A stretch of DNA of 29,559 nucleotides from Planctomycetota bacterium. GTDB taxonomy: Bacteria > Planctomycetota > UBA8108 > UBA1146. Position numbers and translations under genes: made by a program. Location of the stretch: NCBI GenBank assembly GCA_002691835.1, contig NZJA01000100.1, positions 1-29,559 of the forward strand, written 5' to 3'. Shown piece by piece: positions 16,190-25,159 of this stretch (its first letter is position 1; each line of letters begins with the position of its first letter). Below the pieces are notes generated by a model. That model saw nothing but the letters and a program-made list of their open reading frames with translations, did not search any database and had not been told where the DNA came from.

Positions 16190-16831
16190 TTATTCCCAGG
16201 CTTTGAGATCACACTTCTCAGACAGCGAATCTATATCCGAACGTAAGTCCTCGGTAAATTCGCTTTTGTTGCCACTCCAATAGCGAGCTTCACCAATCAT
16301 GCAATCGACGAAAAACGGGACGAAAATTGATTCGCCCTTCGGCAAGGCCTTCCCGCAACCGTGCAGAAAAACCGGATACACCGGGATTTCTGGATTTTTT
16401 TTCGCAAGGTGAGCCACTCCATTTTTAAAATTGCTGATCTGCTCCGCTTCCCCCCGACTGCCTTCGGGGAAAATAATCAGAATCTCGCCATTATTGAGGG
16501 CATCAAGACAGCCACTGAGGGGATCCCCCCCTGAAGCCGTCAGCTTTCTTTGAATCGGAAGAATTCCCATCACGCTGATAGAAAACCATGCCAATACACG
16601 GTTTTTTAAAAAATAATCAGCGGCAGCAACTGGCCGTATCCGCCCCTGCATTCGCAACGGAAAAAGTGACTGCAGAATCAGCGTATCCAAATGACTATTA
16701 TGATTCGCCGCTAATATCGCCGGCCCGCTTTGAGGTAGATTTTTCTTCCCCCCGACATTCAGACCAATCACGATCAAAACGAGTGGACGAACAATCAGAA
16801 GATGAAATAGAAATCTCAGGATACTGCTCAT
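16190..16831 (-). CDS. plsC: 1-acyl-sn-glycerol-3-phosphate acyltransferase (PlsC/LPLAT family)
   Basis: This is a membrane-associated acyltransferase that probably makes phosphatidic acid from lysophosphatidic acid. The 213-residue product has an N-terminal hydrophobic segment (about 5-24) and the catalytic H-x4-D motif (His44 to Asp49, in NHNSHLD). The substrate-binding motif FPEGSRG is at 121-127, and IPVYPVFLHG is the usual fourth block. It is the last gene of a three-gene phospholipid cassette. Its start lies 2 nt after the stop of the cytidylyltransferase gene, and its stop faces the metH stop with only 3 nt between them. The length is slightly shorter than E. coli PlsC (245), and the exact acyl acceptor is not certain. 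Confidence 0.88.
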   Translation of the reverse strand: MSSILRFLFHLLIVRPLVLIVIGLNVGGKKNLPQSGPAILAANHNSHLDTLILQSLFPLRMQGRIRPVAAADYFLKNRVLAWFSISVMGILPIQRKLTASGGDPLSGCLDALNNGEILIIFPEGSRGEAEQISNFKNGVAHLAKKNPEIPVYPVFLHGCGKALPKGESIFVPFFVDCMIGEARYWSGNKSEFTEDLRSDIDSLSEKCDLKAWE

Positions 16832-16833
16832 TC

Positions 16834-17787
16834 TTATGGCGCCAGATAATACGTGTAATGGAAGAACAGTGGTGCGGTGTAGAGAAGGCTATCGATACGA
16901 TCGAGCACCCCACCGTGCCCTGGCAAGAAGGTCCCCGTATCCTTGATCCGCATATCTCTTTTGATGGCTGACATTACCAAATCACCAAAGAATCCGCATG
17001 TTGCAATCAGGAAGCCTGCAAAAAGGTTTTGCTGAGGAGTAAACCCCGTAAAAAAAGGTCCCAATAAGTATGCAAGCAAAACCGTCGTTAACAGTCCGCC
17101 AAGAAAGCCTTCAGTTGTCTTGTTGGGACTGATTTTTGGGATGATTTTGTGCCGGCCAATCGACTTTCCCCAAATATATTGAGCGACGTCATTTCCTTCA
17201 GTCAGTATCAGCAAAAAGATGATTAAACCGCCACCCCCAGCCGGTTCGCAGATTTCACCTGTAAGTCGTCCCAGATAAGCCAAGTGACTGAAGCCGAAAA
17301 CGCAGGTCATCAATCCCCACTGCGTGGTGCTGACAGATCTCAGAAAACCATCTGTATCCCCAACAAGGACCAATCGGACAGGAAGTAACAAAAACATATA
17401 GACAGGGATAAAAATAATAAAAACTTCATACCATTCAATGTGAATCCAGTAGTACTGAAATGGCAGTGAAAGGTAAGCCCAAAAGAGCATTCGACGATCT
17501 GCACGACGTGTCGGAATCATCGAATAAAACTCTTTAAGAGCCAAAAAACTAATGAATCCGAAAAACCACAAAGCGATATGATTTTCAACAGCCAGCGAGA
17601 TAAACAAAAACGAAACGATGTAAAACCATGTTTTCAGACGTGGAGGAACATCTCCAAGATCTTTATCAGGGTAAATTTTTCTTTGCGCAACGACATAAAC
17701 TCCACCCAATATCAGGAGGCCATATATGAATATAAATGCCCATCTCACCGACTCTGAATGACTCGTGAGTTGATCAATTATTTGCAT
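16834..17787 (-). CDS. ynbB: Phosphatidate cytidylyltransferase, CdsA family (YnbB-like)
   Basis: This integral membrane enzyme activates phosphatidic acid with CTP to give CDP-diacylglycerol. The 317-residue product has about eight hydrophobic segments. It carries the CdsA signature near its C-terminus (about residues 272-298, SAIKRDMRIKDTGTFLPGHG then GVLDRID), including K-R-x4-K-D and H-G-G-x-x-D-R. The region TEGNDVAQYIWGKSIGRHK, then PKISPNKTTEG, is also typical. Compared from memory, it is closer to E. coli YnbB than to CdsA, especially FGFISFLALKEFYSM. It overlaps the upstream CDP-alcohol phosphatidyltransferase gene by 10 nt and lies 2 nt before plsC, the same partnership as in ynbA-ynbB loci. 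Confidence 0.9.
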   Translation of the reverse strand: MQIIDQLTSHSESVRWAFIFIYGLLILGGVYVVAQRKIYPDKDLGDVPPRLKTWFYIVSFLFISLAVENHIALWFFGFISFLALKEFYSMIPTRRADRRMLFWAYLSLPFQYYWIHIEWYEVFIIFIPVYMFLLLPVRLVLVGDTDGFLRSVSTTQWGLMTCVFGFSHLAYLGRLTGEICEPAGGGGLIIFLLILTEGNDVAQYIWGKSIGRHKIIPKISPNKTTEGFLGGLLTTVLLAYLLGPFFTGFTPQQNLFAGFLIATCGFFGDLVMSAIKRDMRIKDTGTFLPGHGGVLDRIDSLLYTAPLFFHYTYYLAP

Positions 17788-18428
17788 TCAGCCAACCCTT
17801 TCCTGGACCGCTGAAAGATGGTTACGATTTCCAGAAGGACGATGCCCCACAATACGTAACCAACCCAGCCTCCTCCAGAGACTCCTAAGCCCAACAATAG
17901 TGACAGCCCTCCAAGAATAAAGGCTCGATCACTTTTGCCCATTGGCCCGTCATATCGACGGCTCGATCCGATCTGTACCGATACCACACCGGCCATCTCC
18001 ACAATCACTCCAAACAAAACCAGAAGCACAATTGCCAACGGATCAAATCCGGATATCCATGCCAGGGGCAGGTAGAGGGCAGCATCGGAGACCACATCTC
18101 CCATTTCATTGAGGATCGCCCCCAACCGGGATTTCATGTCGTGCTCCCGTGCCAGCATTCCATCTATCGCATTGAGGGCCATTCGGACGAAAAGAACGAA
18201 GGGAATCATTAAAAGAACTCTGGGAATCGAATCTTCCTGAGACAAAACGAAATCAGGAAGAGTGGATCCCGTCCCCCGATCCACGGCTAACCATGCTCCC
18301 GCTCCGAATGATAACAGCATAGCAGCGATCGTAACCTGATTGGCAGTCACCCCGCATCGAGCTAACCATTTCACAAGAGGTCTCAAGAAACCCTGAAAAG
18401 CTGGCTTAATGTCATAAACACTGACCAA
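17778..18428 (-). CDS. ynbA: CDP-alcohol phosphatidyltransferase, YnbA-like
   Basis: This membrane enzyme joins the phosphatidyl group of CDP-diacylglycerol to an alcohol. The 216-residue product starts at a TTG (18428) with AGGAGA 5 nt upstream. About six hydrophobic segments surround the family motif. The canonical form is D-x2-DG-x2-AR-x8-G-x3-D-x3-D. Here it reads N86-x2-D89-G90-x2-A93-R94-x8-G103-x3-N107-x3-D111, so the first and third Asp are Asn. From memory, E. coli YnbA has the same RMALNALDGMLARE and GAILNE pattern, so this seems to mark the subfamily. It is the first gene of the cassette with the CdsA-like and PlsC-like genes. The alcohol substrate is unknown. Confidence 0.87.
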   Translation of the reverse strand: MVSVYDIKPAFQGFLRPLVKWLARCGVTANQVTIAAMLLSFGAGAWLAVDRGTGSTLPDFVLSQEDSIPRVLLMIPFVLFVRMALNAIDGMLAREHDMKSRLGAILNEMGDVVSDAALYLPLAWISGFDPLAIVLLVLFGVIVEMAGVVSVQIGSSRRYDGPMGKSDRAFILGGLSLLLGLGVSGGGWVGYVLWGIVLLEIVTIFQRSRKGLAECK

Positions 18429-18488
18429 AATTATCTCCTAAGGTTATCCCCGCAGTCACGCATGAATGATTAGACCTTCGATAGACTA

Positions 18489-18506
18489 ATCTCAATTTTT
18501 TGAGAT
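18489..18506 (-). terminator. Weak hairpin just after the peptidase gene
   Basis: ATCTCA and TGAGAT form a 6-bp inverted repeat around an A/T loop, 7 nt after the stop of the large peptidase gene. No T-run follows on the minus strand, so it is at best a weak terminator or pause before the ynbA-like gene. Confidence 0.25.
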
Positions 18507-18513
18507 GTGAACT

Positions 18514-21500
18514 CTACTTCTTTGTTGGAATGACGGAGACGGTCTTCTTTTCTCCAAGACGAACAATCTCCAGCACGATTTCAACTTCTGGTGTGAGATT
18601 TTTTAAAAGTTGAGAATAAGCTCGCAGGTCTGCTACAACCTTGCCATTCAGAGAAATCAAACGATCCCCTTTTTGTAAACCCGCAGCTTCCGCAGGAGAT
18701 TCTGGCATCACACTGTCAAAACGAACTCCAGGTCCTGAATCAGCAAAATCGGGAACAGTCCCCAGATAAACTTTTCTGGATCCCGTTGAAGCGGGTCTCC
18801 GAATGGTCTGATCACTTCCTTCATCCAATGTAGAAGTCAGAGGCTCCACTCTCTCTCCAAGATATCCAAGGGTTTCAATCAACCATTGATAGACCAATGC
18901 GAGTCCCTCGCCGTTGATCTTCTCGGCAGTATCCCCAGGTCGATGGAAATCCTTATGCGCGCCTGTCGTGAGTTGAATGCCTGGGATACCCAATTGATGG
19001 AAGATCACATGATCAGATCCACCGGGGTCTTCATTAACAGAAATCGCTTTAATGCCCGTCGTGAAACCAACCCCGCGGACGATATGAACCCATTCTGTCG
19101 CCGACCCAGCACCCAGCACCAAAAATTTCCCCTCTTCGTATCGACCAACGGCATCAATGCTGATTGCAGCCATTCCCTCCACCAATGGAATCGAACTTCC
19201 ACCTGAAACCAAACGCTGTGCCCCCTTGAGACCCCATTCTTCACCACTCGTCGCAACGAAAAGAATCGGACGTTGAGGACGTGCTGTTCGCTTCAAAGTT
19301 CTGGCGGATTCCAGCATGACGGAAACACCGGAAGCATTGTCATCTGCCCCGGGATGAAGTTTTCCTTCATTTCCCGCTCGAACATCAGGCCAGCCATATC
19401 CCAAATGATCGAGGTGAGCCAACACAACGACCGGTTGCTGACTCAAGCTTGGATTACTCCCCGGTATTAACCCCAAAACATTCTCAAGGACGATTTCTTC
19501 ACCCTGTTCATTTTTGACTGTCCAGCGGTCGACAAACTTTCCACCAGGCGCAAAAGGTTCAAGGCCGATTTCACTAAACTGCTGGGCGATGCCTTTCACC
19601 GCACGCGCCAATCCCTTGCTACCGTTTCCTCTTCCTTCCATTTCAGGAGCTGTTAACCAACGGATCTGCTCGAGCATCTTGTTTGGGTTAATAGCCTGAC
19701 CTGGTTTGCCCAGAGGGGTTCTCTCGGGAATTGGCATGGAAGGAGGTGTATCCATCACGCTCATGGAGAGGGCTGATCCGGTTGCCGGCCATTGCCCTTT
19801 GATGAAGTTGCTCGGCTCCTCTCCCTTGAAGGCGAGGTAGGAGTACTTGCCATAGTGGGGCAGCTTTCTACCGAGTCCAGGAATCGCCTCGGCGACTGGA
19901 GAAGTCACCCAACCGACAACCCTGTAATCCGAGTCATCAATCGAATCCAGGGGAACGTCCACCGACCTAGAGGTCGGCCGGGTTCCATGAACACGAATTC
20001 CAGCAACTTCTTCGGCGATGTACTCTTCATCTGGAATCGTCAGAGCCGTTCGAAAATCCCCGGGGGCCAACACATTCTCGATACCGAAATACCAGACGGC
20101 TTGACTGGCTCCGACCTTCTTTCCAGCTTCCGGGTCACCGTCTTCGACGACTTCAAAGTTGCCGGTGCGGGCCCATTCGGTCGCCACTTCTTTCCAAAGA
20201 TCCAAATCAGCACTTTTCTGCGGTAGAACGATCAGGCCCTGATCGGTGCCAAAGATATCGCCCAAAGTAGGTGGGGTTTCTTCTGGCTCGAGCTTTCTGA
20301 ACACGTCGAAGTGGGGATCAATGCGAACGCTGACAACTCCTTGCCCCAAATCCACCGTGACCTGTCGTGGAACATCCTCGACACTGGGAAACTCTACCGA
20401 GCTCAACTGCCATCGATCTGAGTTGAGAGTCTGGAAATAGACTGGAACACGCAACGGAAAGGGTGATTCCTTCTGTACCTGCTCAAGGGTGATCTGCGAA
20501 CTCTGGCTGCCTAATTCAAACTGCATTCTGAATCGGGGAGCACCGCTGTTCGTGGTCCAAGACTCCATAAAATTCGGGATATCCCAATTCTCAACCGCTG
20601 AAGCTTGCTGAAGGCAGTTCGCCAAATCCGAAAAGGATGCATTCTTGTAGCGGAATTGCTGATAGAAATCTCTCAGTCCCTGCAGGAAAGACTCATCCCC
20701 CATTTCCCTGCGGATCATGTGCCAGAGCATCAGGCTTTTTCCGTAGCCCACGGCTTCGGTCGCTCCCGAATGACGACTTCGAAACTCGATCAGCGGAAAA
20801 TCCTGCCCCTCCTGGACGTAGGAGCCGTACTTCCTGAGAACATCCCGACGATATTCATGTCCGAGGCCATCCACCTCCTTCATCAGGTGATCCGCCATGT
20901 AAGCGGTCAGGCCTTCACACCAGTTTCCGGAATCGACATCGACGTAAACCGAGTTCCCCCAATAGTCATGAAGAATTTCATGGGGGTAGGATGATCTCAG
21001 AATAAACGGCAGTCGAATCACCTGCGGTCCCAGCAGTGTAAAGGACGGCATGCCGTACCCGGTCTCCCAGAAATTTTCCACGAGTGCAAACTTCGGCTGG
21101 GGATAGGGCCCGAGCATGTCACTGTACATACGGATGTACTGCTGGCTGGCTGCGAGGTACTTGGCAGCAAGAGCAGGCTCGTCCTGGCGTAGAAAAGCCA
21201 TCAGTTCAACGTCATCGATTCGTTCCTGATACTCGAAGTATTCCCCTGCAACGAGATAGATTTCTTCCTGAGGAGTCTCACAAATCCAACGAGAGAATGA
21301 AAAGCCATCATCTGAAGGAGAATGCTCCGTCCGTCTCCCTTGTGACACAGAACCCCAACCTGCTGGTAAAACAACACTCAAGTCAAAGGTGATCATCTCA
21401 TTCACTGGTTGCGGTACCCAAGCACTGGAACCTGCCAGAAAAATACCTTCACTTTCGATCGTCCCGGCAGTTGAAGAAAATGAACGGCTGGATCCAGCTC

Positions 21501-21948
21501 CGATTTCTCGACGCTCTTCACGGATCTTGCCAACGATTTCGAGCTCCATGGCGCTGCCGCCCTCAGGGGGGCTCCACCGCCAGCGATTGCGAGTGATTTC
21601 AGGTCTGGGGTCGATGCCGGGATCGTTGTCTCGCGGTCCCTCTGAAATCAGCTCCAGAGTCCCAGACCCAACATGAGTCACGTTCAGGCCAGAATGGAGA
21701 TCGAATTCGACCGCCTCGGATAGACGGGTACCAGAGGTTCCCTGCTGGCCCGGATCCTCCGGTGATTGGGCAGACAATTTGACCGCCAGCGTCATCACCC
21801 CCGATTGCGGCATCAAAGTGACCTTTCCGTCGAGATGCTTGAGCGGGTCCACCGGGGCGGAGATGAGGCAGGACACAGTCAGAAGCCATGAAATCAGCAT
21901 GGAAAAGCAGCCCTTCGCAGAGATTCTGAGCTTGAGATCTCTGGTCAC
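18514..21948 (-). CDS. Exported M1-like / M28 metallopeptidase / PDZ fusion protein
   Basis: The 1144-residue product starts at a GTG (21948) and begins with a signal peptide (basic start, hydrophobic core MLISWLLTVSCLIS at about 17-30), so it acts outside the cytoplasm. Residues about 35-480 look like an M1-type gluzincin, with the zinc motif HEILH at 323-327 and a downstream Glu345 in NWCEGL. Only 17 residues separate them, against 18 in classical M1, and the exopeptidase GxMEN motif is not evident (ENFWETGYGMPSF stands near there). Residues about 765-1045 form an M28 aminopeptidase domain with all expected ligand motifs: VVVLAHLDHLG, HPGADDNASG, ATSGEEWGLKGA, SIDAVGRY and DFHRPGDTAEKI. The C-terminus (about 1065-1140) is a PDZ domain (SPAEAAGLQKGDRLISLNG). 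Residues 480-760 are unassigned. It probably degrades peptides for nutrition. Confidence 0.88.
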   Translation of the reverse strand: MTRDLKLRISAKGCFSMLISWLLTVSCLISAPVDPLKHLDGKVTLMPQSGVMTLAVKLSAQSPEDPGQQGTSGTRLSEAVEFDLHSGLNVTHVGSGTLELISEGPRDNDPGIDPRPEITRNRWRWSPPEGGSAMELEIVGKIREERREIGAGSSRSFSSTAGTIESEGIFLAGSSAWVPQPVNEMITFDLSVVLPAGWGSVSQGRRTEHSPSDDGFSFSRWICETPQEEIYLVAGEYFEYQERIDDVELMAFLRQDEPALAAKYLAASQQYIRMYSDMLGPYPQPKFALVENFWETGYGMPSFTLLGPQVIRLPFILRSSYPHEILHDYWGNSVYVDVDSGNWCEGLTAYMADHLMKEVDGLGHEYRRDVLRKYGSYVQEGQDFPLIEFRSRHSGATEAVGYGKSLMLWHMIRREMGDESFLQGLRDFYQQFRYKNASFSDLANCLQQASAVENWDIPNFMESWTTNSGAPRFRMQFELGSQSSQITLEQVQKESPFPLRVPVYFQTLNSDRWQLSSVEFPSVEDVPRQVTVDLGQGVVSVRIDPHFDVFRKLEPEETPPTLGDIFGTDQGLIVLPQKSADLDLWKEVATEWARTGNFEVVEDGDPEAGKKVGASQAVWYFGIENVLAPGDFRTALTIPDEEYIAEEVAGIRVHGTRPTSRSVDVPLDSIDDSDYRVVGWVTSPVAEAIPGLGRKLPHYGKYSYLAFKGEEPSNFIKGQWPATGSALSMSVMDTPPSMPIPERTPLGKPGQAINPNKMLEQIRWLTAPEMEGRGNGSKGLARAVKGIAQQFSEIGLEPFAPGGKFVDRWTVKNEQGEEIVLENVLGLIPGSNPSLSQQPVVVLAHLDHLGYGWPDVRAGNEGKLHPGADDNASGVSVMLESARTLKRTARPQRPILFVATSGEEWGLKGAQRLVSGGSSIPLVEGMAAISIDAVGRYEEGKFLVLGAGSATEWVHIVRGVGFTTGIKAISVNEDPGGSDHVIFHQLGIPGIQLTTGAHKDFHRPGDTAEKINGEGLALVYQWLIETLGYLGERVEPLTSTLDEGSDQTIRRPASTGSRKVYLGTVPDFADSGPGVRFDSVMPESPAEAAGLQKGDRLISLNGKVVADLRAYSQLLKNLTPEVEIVLEIVRLGEKKTVSVIPTKK

Positions 21949-22104
21949 CGGATCGACAGAGATCCGTGACTCAGTTCCTGTTCATATTCCCATCCGTTAC
22001 ACTGAATGGCCATCAAAGATTTCCGATCTGTGCTTCCTGAGTCCCCGGAATCACACCTTTGGTGAAAGCAAACACTGTCACATGAGCCTATCCGCGGAGT
22101 GATG

Positions 22105-24504
22105 ATGAATAAGTTTGACCAAACATTGATCAAGTTGGCCCTGAAACAAGGTCTAATCGACGAAGAATCCGTTCGATCCATCGCCGACCTCATCACCGAA
22201 AATCACGGTGCACGGGAAGTTCTGGTGGAAAGACAACTTCTCACCTCCGATCAAGCCCTGCGACTGAGTCGGGCGACCCGTGCCATCGTTCCACCTGAAA
22301 TACCTGGCTTCGAATTTATTTCCCCATTGGGATCTGGAACAACCAGTGTTGTCTGGAAAGCCCAACAGGAATCTCTTGGAAAAACAGTCGCACTCAAAGT
22401 ATTTCTTACCAGCGGGGATGATGGCGAATATGAATCTTTGATTGCAGAAGGACGAAATGCTGCACGCCTGAATCATCCCCACATCGTCCATGCTCTGGAT
22501 GCCGGAAAAACTGACGAAGTTTGCTGGTTCTCAATGGAATATGTCGAAGGAGAGACTCTTCAGGAAAAGTTGAAACGAAGGGGACAACTCTCCGAGAGAG
22601 AAGTCAGCGAATTAGCGCTCTGTATCTCACAAGCCTTGAACCATGCCCACAAGGCAGGCCTTCTGCATCGAGACCTCAAACCAGCGAACATTCTCATCTC
22701 AGAGGATGGTATCCCCAAAATCACAGATCTTGGCTTAGCCTTGGCAAAAGACGACATCCAAAATCTTGAGAAACAGGAACTCCTCAAAGGAACTCCCCAC
22801 TACATTTCACCGGAACAGATCAAAGGTGAAAGCGTCGATGAACGTAGTGATCTCTACTCATTTGGAGCAACTCTATATCATTGCCTGACAGGAAAACCTC
22901 CTTTCCAAGGGGAATCAAACCGGGAAATCCTGAAAAAGCACGTCCGCGAAGAGGTCATCCCTGTCGCGACGGTATCTGGCAAAGAGACCTCTCTCGATGA
23001 GCTCGTCGAAAGCCTCCTGAATAAATCTCCTGCTGATCGCCCCGCTAATGCCGAAAATCTCATCGCTCTTCTGAATACACTGGAGAACCAGGATTCAGGA
23101 GGTCGTAAAGGGGCAAAATCTGCTCAGCGAAAAAGGCGGCCGCAAAGAAATGTCAACGCCCCCGCTACCGGGCAACGCCAAGTTGGCGGAGCCAGTCGTG
23201 CAGATCTCAGAAGCAGAAAAACTCTCCTCACGAAAATCGGTATGAGTATTGGGGTGATGCTATCCATCTTCATGGTGATCTCAGCAGCCTCCCAAGCCTC
23301 TAAGGGCCAACCTGACTTTGAGGAAATCATCGACGATCGAGTCGCTGAGGTCAGCGAAATCAAAATCGATCGCCGAATGAAGACTGATAGAGAAGATTTT
23401 GAAAGACGAGAAAAACGCTCTTTAGAACTCCTCACTTCTGTTCGAGCTATGGATCAAGACATGCAGATCCGTTCACTCAAACCTGCCATCAAAAACTTTG
23501 CCGACACCGCTGCTGCCAAGGATATGGTTGCCGAACTGGATTCACTGCAATCAGCACTTGTTTCAGCACGCCAGGCGAGTGGTCGAGAGATGATGACACA
23601 AGCGACTGGCCTTGCAGATTCAGGAAAACTTTGGGAGGCCATCGAATTCCTCGATGATCGCCCGAAAAGTGCAAGGCAGGACGAGGATCTAAACGTTGAA
23701 ATAGAAAGACTCCTCTCCGTATGGAGTGATCAGATCGATGCTCAATATGAGTCCGATAGCCAGAAGGCTGAATTCCACAGAAACCGACGGGAATTTGATC
23801 AGTCGCTGGCACTCGTCGGAAAAATACGGGGCTATGCGGATCCCGACCTTGTTGCAGAAGCTGAGAAATTAGAAGCGCGTATACTCTCAGAAAAAGCCAA
23901 CTTCGTTCGAGCCGAAAATGAAAAACGCTCATCGGAGGAACTCACAGAATACAGATCCATCTGGAGCCAGTACAAAGACCTCTCTGAAAAGCGCGACATC
24001 AAAGGAATGATTAGCGCGGCAGTCCAGCTCGACTCGCAAATGGTTCTCGATCAAACAAAAAACAGAATCAATACAGACCTCGAAGCATTTCAGATTCTCG
24101 ACAAGTTCTTCAAAATGTCTCTGGAAGCATTACAGGAAAAAGGAGACGACGGGAAAGAAGTTACGATTGTCCGAGTCCCCTTGGCTGGTAGCACTCGAGA
24201 ACGGAAAGACCGCGGAATCGTCGACCGGATTGATCGCGAAAATATTTGGATTCGACTGTCCGACCAAAATGCTGTCATGCCATTTAAAATTAGCGAAGTG
24301 ACGGACCGTTTCATTTTCGGACAGGTTTCCGATAAATTTGGGAAGGGTTCAGCAGAATATCGCATTCCAATGGGTCTTCTTGCCCTCTACCGGGGTGTCC
24401 CAGATGTCGCCACGGAACACTTCAATGTCAGGCAATCCAAGGGAGCAATGCCAGAGTCGTGGCTCAATCTGCTGAAGTGGTACCAAGAAAACATTGGTAA
24501 CTAA
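22105..24504 (+). CDS. Transmembrane serine/threonine protein kinase (PknB/Hanks type)
   Basis: This is a Hanks-type Ser/Thr kinase with a large outer domain. The best start is the ATG at 22105 (GGAG 5 nt upstream); ATG 22102 and GTG 22099 are alternatives. A helical N-terminal region of about 65 residues precedes the kinase domain. It has two similar segments (LALKQGLIDEESV and VLVERQLLTSDQAL) that look like a repeated motif. The kinase domain (about 72-330) has a Gly-rich loop (GSGTTSVV), catalytic Lys (VALKVF), HRDLKPAN, DLGLA in place of DFG, GTPHYISPEQ and DLYSFGATLYHCLTGKPPF. A basic linker leads to one transmembrane helix (about 378-398). The remaining 400 residues are largely helical and charged and probably form the sensor part. 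It is divergent from the peptidase gene, 156 nt away. Its substrates and signal are unknown. Confidence 0.93.
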   Translation: MNKFDQTLIKLALKQGLIDEESVRSIADLITENHGAREVLVERQLLTSDQALRLSRATRAIVPPEIPGFEFISPLGSGTTSVVWKAQQESLGKTVALKVFLTSGDDGEYESLIAEGRNAARLNHPHIVHALDAGKTDEVCWFSMEYVEGETLQEKLKRRGQLSEREVSELALCISQALNHAHKAGLLHRDLKPANILISEDGIPKITDLGLALAKDDIQNLEKQELLKGTPHYISPEQIKGESVDERSDLYSFGATLYHCLTGKPPFQGESNREILKKHVREEVIPVATVSGKETSLDELVESLLNKSPADRPANAENLIALLNTLENQDSGGRKGAKSAQRKRRPQRNVNAPATGQRQVGGASRADLRSRKTLLTKIGMSIGVMLSIFMVISAASQASKGQPDFEEIIDDRVAEVSEIKIDRRMKTDREDFERREKRSLELLTSVRAMDQDMQIRSLKPAIKNFADTAAAKDMVAELDSLQSALVSARQASGREMMTQATGLADSGKLWEAIEFLDDRPKSARQDEDLNVEIERLLSVWSDQIDAQYESDSQKAEFHRNRREFDQSLALVGKIRGYADPDLVAEAEKLEARILSEKANFVRAENEKRSSEELTEYRSIWSQYKDLSEKRDIKGMISAAVQLDSQMVLDQTKNRINTDLEAFQILDKFFKMSLEALQEKGDDGKEVTIVRVPLAGSTRERKDRGIVDRIDRENIWIRLSDQNAVMPFKISEVTDRFIFGQVSDKFGKGSAEYRIPMGLLALYRGVPDVATEHFNVRQSKGAMPESWLNLLKWYQENIGN

Positions 24505-24568
24505 ACTTCGGTCTTCGGATTCTTTCGGACAAAACCAGTTTGACGACAACTGAAGATAGATCCACCGA

Positions 24569-25159
24569 TCAAATCCGGGTTTGAATCCGTTCCCAATCCT
24601 TTGAATCATCGACGTCTTCAAGGATGAGTGGATTGTCGGTCACCTCATGGTGCAACCGCATCTTCGGTTGGCCCAGGAGAGCTCTCAGGTGCTCGGGCCC
24701 CCCTTCAGTACCCAAAGAGGAAACCGTTTCCCTGTCCACCAGCACCGGGTGCCCTCGTCTCATATCATGAGAAAGGATCCATGCATCATGATCGGGCCAA
24801 CGGTTCTGACTCTCGATCAGCTGGCGAACGTCCGCTTCAGAAATCCCTATGACGTCTACCGGCTGCACAAGTAACAAATCCCAATCTCCCGGCTTGTTCA
24901 TGCCACAGAGAATGCTTGAGACCGGCCCCCTTTGGGGATCAGGATTGTGGACCGGCTTGATGCCAAGCCTCTCACACTCTTGGGTCAAAACCGAAGCGTG
25001 ACGCCCACCGACCACCAAAACCACTTCGTCCACGCCCCCAGCCCCCAGAATTCTCACCAGGCGCTCGATGAAGGTCTCTCCCGCAATCGTGAGCAAGGCC
25101 TTCGGTTGTCCCAATCGAATCGAATCCCCCGCAGCAGTAATGACTCCGCGGATCTTCAC
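24569..25159 (-). CDS. MobA/MocA-like nucleotidyltransferase
   Basis: This cytoplasmic protein belongs to the NTP-transferase family that includes MocA (molybdenum cofactor cytidylyltransferase), MobA and related enzymes. The 196-residue product has the nucleotide-binding loop TAAGDSIRLGQPKALL at 8-23 (family LAAGxSxRMGxPKxLL). The usual metal-site Asp is in LVQPVDVIG, followed by a HPVLV motif and the C-terminal L-I-L-E-D-V-D-D pattern. The size matches MocA-type proteins (about 190-200). It starts with GTG, and its start overlaps the stop of the upstream helicase gene (GTGA), so it is probably translated by coupling. No molybdenum enzyme or cofactor gene is nearby, so the sugar or cofactor substrate is open. 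Confidence 0.85.
   Translation of the reverse strand: MKIRGVITAAGDSIRLGQPKALLTIAGETFIERLVRILGAGGVDEVVLVVGGRHASVLTQECERLGIKPVHNPDPQRGPVSSILCGMNKPGDWDLLLVQPVDVIGISEADVRQLIESQNRWPDHDAWILSHDMRRGHPVLVDRETVSSLGTEGGPEHLRALLGQPKMRLHHEVTDNPLILEDVDDSKDWERIQTRI

Noticed and set aside
24505..24568. Terminator between the convergent kinase and nucleotidyltransferase genes
   Set aside because: Only short TCGG/TTCGGA repeats are present; no stable stem with a T-run on either strand.
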